Assembly (NCBI GenBank): GCA_026225155.1
Contig: JAMFSG010000047.1
Location: 1-7,659 of the forward strand
DNA from: Verrucomicrobiota bacterium
Lineage (GTDB): Bacteria > Verrucomicrobiota > Verrucomicrobiia > Limisphaerales > UBA11358
Length of the DNA stretch: 7,659 nucleotides
Reading direction: 5' to 3'
Shown here: piece by piece, positions 6,061 through 7,659 of the stretch
How positions within the stretch are numbered: position 1 is the first letter of the stretch
Layout of the letters: each line of letters starts with the position of its first letter
The notes under the pieces: model-generated
The model's database searches: none
Seen by the model: the letters and a program-made list of their open reading frames with translations, nothing else
Told to the model about the DNA's origin: nothing
Program-made: the position numbers and the translations under genes

Positions 6061-7353
6061 ATGGACGTAAAACTTCCCAAATTGGGTGAAGGTGCTGATT
6101 CCGGCATCGTGGTCAATATCTTGGTCAAGGAAGGCGACACGATCGCCAAAGACCAGACCGTGCTGGAATTGGAAAACGAAAAAGCCGTGGCTTCGATTCC
6201 GTCCACGGCGGCGGGCGTCGTGACGAAGATTTTTATTAAATCTGGCGATCGCATCACGGTCGGCCAACGTATTTTGAGCGTGGAAGGCGCGGGTGCGCCG
6301 GCGGCGGCTCCGGCTGCAGCCGCACCAAAACCGGCGGCGAAAAAAGTTGCCGCGAAAGCGGTGCCGGAACCGGTCGAGGATGAGCATGACGATGAGGATG
6401 AGGAAGAATTTTCGGAGGAGAATGTCGCGGCTTACGTCGCGGCGTCGCCGTCCATCCGCAAAATGGCGCGTGAACTCGGCATCAATCTCGGCAAGATTCG
6501 CGGCAGTGAATCCGGAGGACGCATCGTCATCGGCGACGTGCGCGCTTATGTTCAACGCTTGATCAAAGCGGCGGCGAAACCGGCAGCGCCCGCAGCCACG
6601 AGCGCGGCTCCGGCGAAACCGGTTGCGGAACAAATTGATTTTTCGCAATGGGGACCGATCGTCAAAAAGCCGGTCACACCGTTGCGCAAGGTTATTGCGC
6701 GGCGCATGGCGGAAAGCTGGAATTCCGTCGCACGCGTCACGCAGTTTGACGACATTGATTTCACGAAGCTCGGCGAATTGCGGAAAAAATTCGCGGTGGC
6801 TTACGAAGCGAAGGGCGTAAAGCTCACGCTCACGCCGTTCGTTTTGAAAGCGGTTGCGGCGACGTTGAAGCAGCATTCAATTTTCAATTCGAGCCTCGAT
6901 GAAGTCGCGAATGAAATCATCCTCAAGGAATATATTCATCTCGGCATCGCGGTGGACACGGATCAAGGTTTGATGGTTCCGGTCATCCGCGACGTGGATA
7001 AAAAATCCATGTTCGATCTGGCAAAGGAATTGGAATCGCTCGCGGCAAAAGCGCGCGACCGGAAAATTTCCGCCGATGAAATGAAAGGCGGCACGTTCAC
7101 GATTTCCAACCAAGGCGCGATCGGCGGCAAACATTTCACGCCGATCATCAATTTGCCGGAAGTCGCGATCCTCGGTCTCGGCCGCGGCGCTTTGCAACCG
7201 GTCGTGCGTGATGGCAAAGTGGAAGTTCGCCTGATGACGCCGGTGGCGTTGAGTTACGATCATCGCGTCGTGGACGGCGGCAGTGCGGCGCGCTTCACGG
7301 TGGATTTGCTGAAGGCGTTTGAAAATTTCGACGAAGCGTTGGTGAAAATTTAA
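6061..7353 (+). CDS. aceF: E2 acyltransferase of a 2-oxo acid dehydrogenase complex, probably pyruvate (dihydrolipoamide acetyltransferase)
   Basis: Core E2 of 430 aa that transfers acetyl groups from its lipoyl arm to CoA. A single lipoyl domain (1-76) opens MDVKLPKLGEGADSG, and lipoylated Lys41 sits in ELENEKAVASIPS. A linker (77-128) has an Ala/Pro/Lys part and then a very acidic tract (103-120). The peripheral-subunit binding domain (about 129-166) contains SPSIRKMARELGI and GGRIVIGDVRAYV. A second Ala/Pro linker leads to the catalytic domain (about 195-430), with TPLRKVIARRMAESW, TISNQGAIGG and NLPEVAILGLGR. The active site is HRVVDG, His401 and Asp405. The PEVAILG stretch and overall form favour pyruvate over 2-oxoglutarate or branched-chain acids, but without E1 this is inference. 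ATG 6061 was chosen because the lipoyl domain starts there; an in-frame ATG at 5902 would add 53 unrelated residues and overlap the polymerase. E3 follows after 6 bases. Confidence 0.93.
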   Translation: MDVKLPKLGEGADSGIVVNILVKEGDTIAKDQTVLELENEKAVASIPSTAAGVVTKIFIKSGDRITVGQRILSVEGAGAPAAAPAAAAPKPAAKKVAAKAVPEPVEDEHDDEDEEEFSEENVAAYVAASPSIRKMARELGINLGKIRGSESGGRIVIGDVRAYVQRLIKAAAKPAAPAATSAAPAKPVAEQIDFSQWGPIVKKPVTPLRKVIARRMAESWNSVARVTQFDDIDFTKLGELRKKFAVAYEAKGVKLTLTPFVLKAVAATLKQHSIFNSSLDEVANEIILKEYIHLGIAVDTDQGLMVPVIRDVDKKSMFDLAKELESLAAKARDRKISADEMKGGTFTISNQGAIGGKHFTPIINLPEVAILGLGRGALQPVVRDGKVEVRLMTPVALSYDHRVVDGGSAARFTVDLLKAFENFDEALVKI

Positions 7354-7359
7354 TTTTGT

Positions 7360-7659
7360 ATGGATTCGATCAAAACAGAAGTAGTTGTCGTTGGCGCGGG
7401 ACCGGGTGGTTATGCGGCGGCGTTTTACGCGGCGGACTTGGGCAAAAAAGTCATCCTCATCGAGCGCGATAAAAAGCTCGGCGGCGTGTGCTTAAACCGC
7501 GGTTGCATTCCGTCGAAGGCGCTGCTTTACGCGACGCATCAGATCGTCAACTCGCGCGAATCGGCGCATCGCGGCATCACGTTCGCCGAACCGAAGGTGG
7601 ACGTCGCGAAATTGCGCGAGTGGAAAGATGGCATCATCGTCAAATTGAGCGGCGGTGTG
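7360..7659 (+). CDS. lpdA: Dihydrolipoyl dehydrogenase (E3), N-terminal 100 residues, cut by window edge
   Basis: FAD-dependent disulfide oxidoreductase that reoxidises the dihydrolipoyl arm of E2 and passes electrons to NAD. The visible 100 codons contain the FAD-binding Rossmann motif GAGPGGYAAA (12-21), Glu35 at the end of the second strand (VILIER) where the FAD ribose binds, and the redox-active disulfide GGVCLNRGCIPSKALL (41-56), with Cys44 and Cys49. A full E3 is about 460-475 aa, so roughly three quarters lie beyond the edge. The start, six bases after the E2 stop, has no Shine-Dalgarno but places the Rossmann motif at the usual distance. Because the gene directly follows E2, it is probably the E3 of that complex, although bacterial E3 is often shared with the 2-oxoglutarate complex and the glycine cleavage system. 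Confidence 0.95.
   Translation, partial: MDSIKTEVVVVGAGPGGYAAAFYAADLGKKVILIERDKKLGGVCLNRGCIPSKALLYATHQIVNSRESAHRGITFAEPKVDVAKLREWKDGIIVKLSGGV

Noticed and set aside
6052..6876. A 274-codon minus-strand open frame opposite E2
   Set aside because: It is an Arg/Phe-rich shadow of the E2 gene, whose lipoyl and catalytic motifs are unmistakable.
1..7659. CRISPR array, tRNA, rRNA or insertion sequence
   Set aside because: No regularly spaced repeats, cloverleaf-like sequence, transposase motifs or terminal inverted repeats were seen on either strand.

Overview
The window looks like ordinary chromosomal DNA of a Gram-negative (diderm) bacterium. It encodes an outer-membrane efflux channel, a periplasmic adaptor with one inner-membrane anchor, and a probable lipoprotein. 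Base composition is moderately GC-rich, with many gcg/ggc codons mixed with aaa, gaa and ttt runs. None of the seven gene starts has a convincing Shine-Dalgarno sequence. These traits would suit a member of Verrucomicrobiota (Pedosphaera/Limisphaerales-like), but that is an impression from style, not a demonstrated placement.

Left half (1-4323, minus strand): one tightly packed efflux operon, read right to left. The order is a TolC-type outer-membrane factor (4323-2812), a small YtcA-family protein with a lipobox (2815-2540), an MdtN-like membrane-fusion protein (2533-1430) and an MdtO-like FUSC-family inner-membrane protein (from 1427, cut by the left edge). Junctions are a 4-base ATGA overlap, a 6-base gap and a 2-base gap, so the four genes are almost certainly co-transcribed. 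This is the Escherichia coli ytcA-mdtN-mdtO-mdtP set, with the outer-membrane gene moved to the front and replaced by a different kind of channel.

Middle (4324-4634): a 311-base divergent intergenic region. It holds a 24-base palindrome next to the efflux start, a candidate minus-strand promoter, block-wise inverted repeats, and a 56-codon minus-strand reading frame that overlaps the efflux start. It may be part of a dispersed repeat.

Right half (plus strand): a Y-family DNA polymerase (DinB/Pol IV type, 4635-5981) with an unusual C-terminal tail. It is followed by a candidate promoter with a perfect TTGACA, then the E2 acyltransferase of a 2-oxo acid dehydrogenase complex, probably pyruvate (6061-7353), and the start of dihydrolipoyl dehydrogenase E3 (7360 to the right edge). 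E2 and E3 work together: the lipoyl lysine of E2 carries the acetyl group and is reoxidised by E3. No E1 gene lies upstream of E2 here.

No RNA gene, CRISPR array, insertion sequence or phage gene was seen. The most distinctive features are the rearranged MdtNOP/YtcA operon with its little-studied small lipoprotein, the odd divergent intergenic region, and the polymerase tail.
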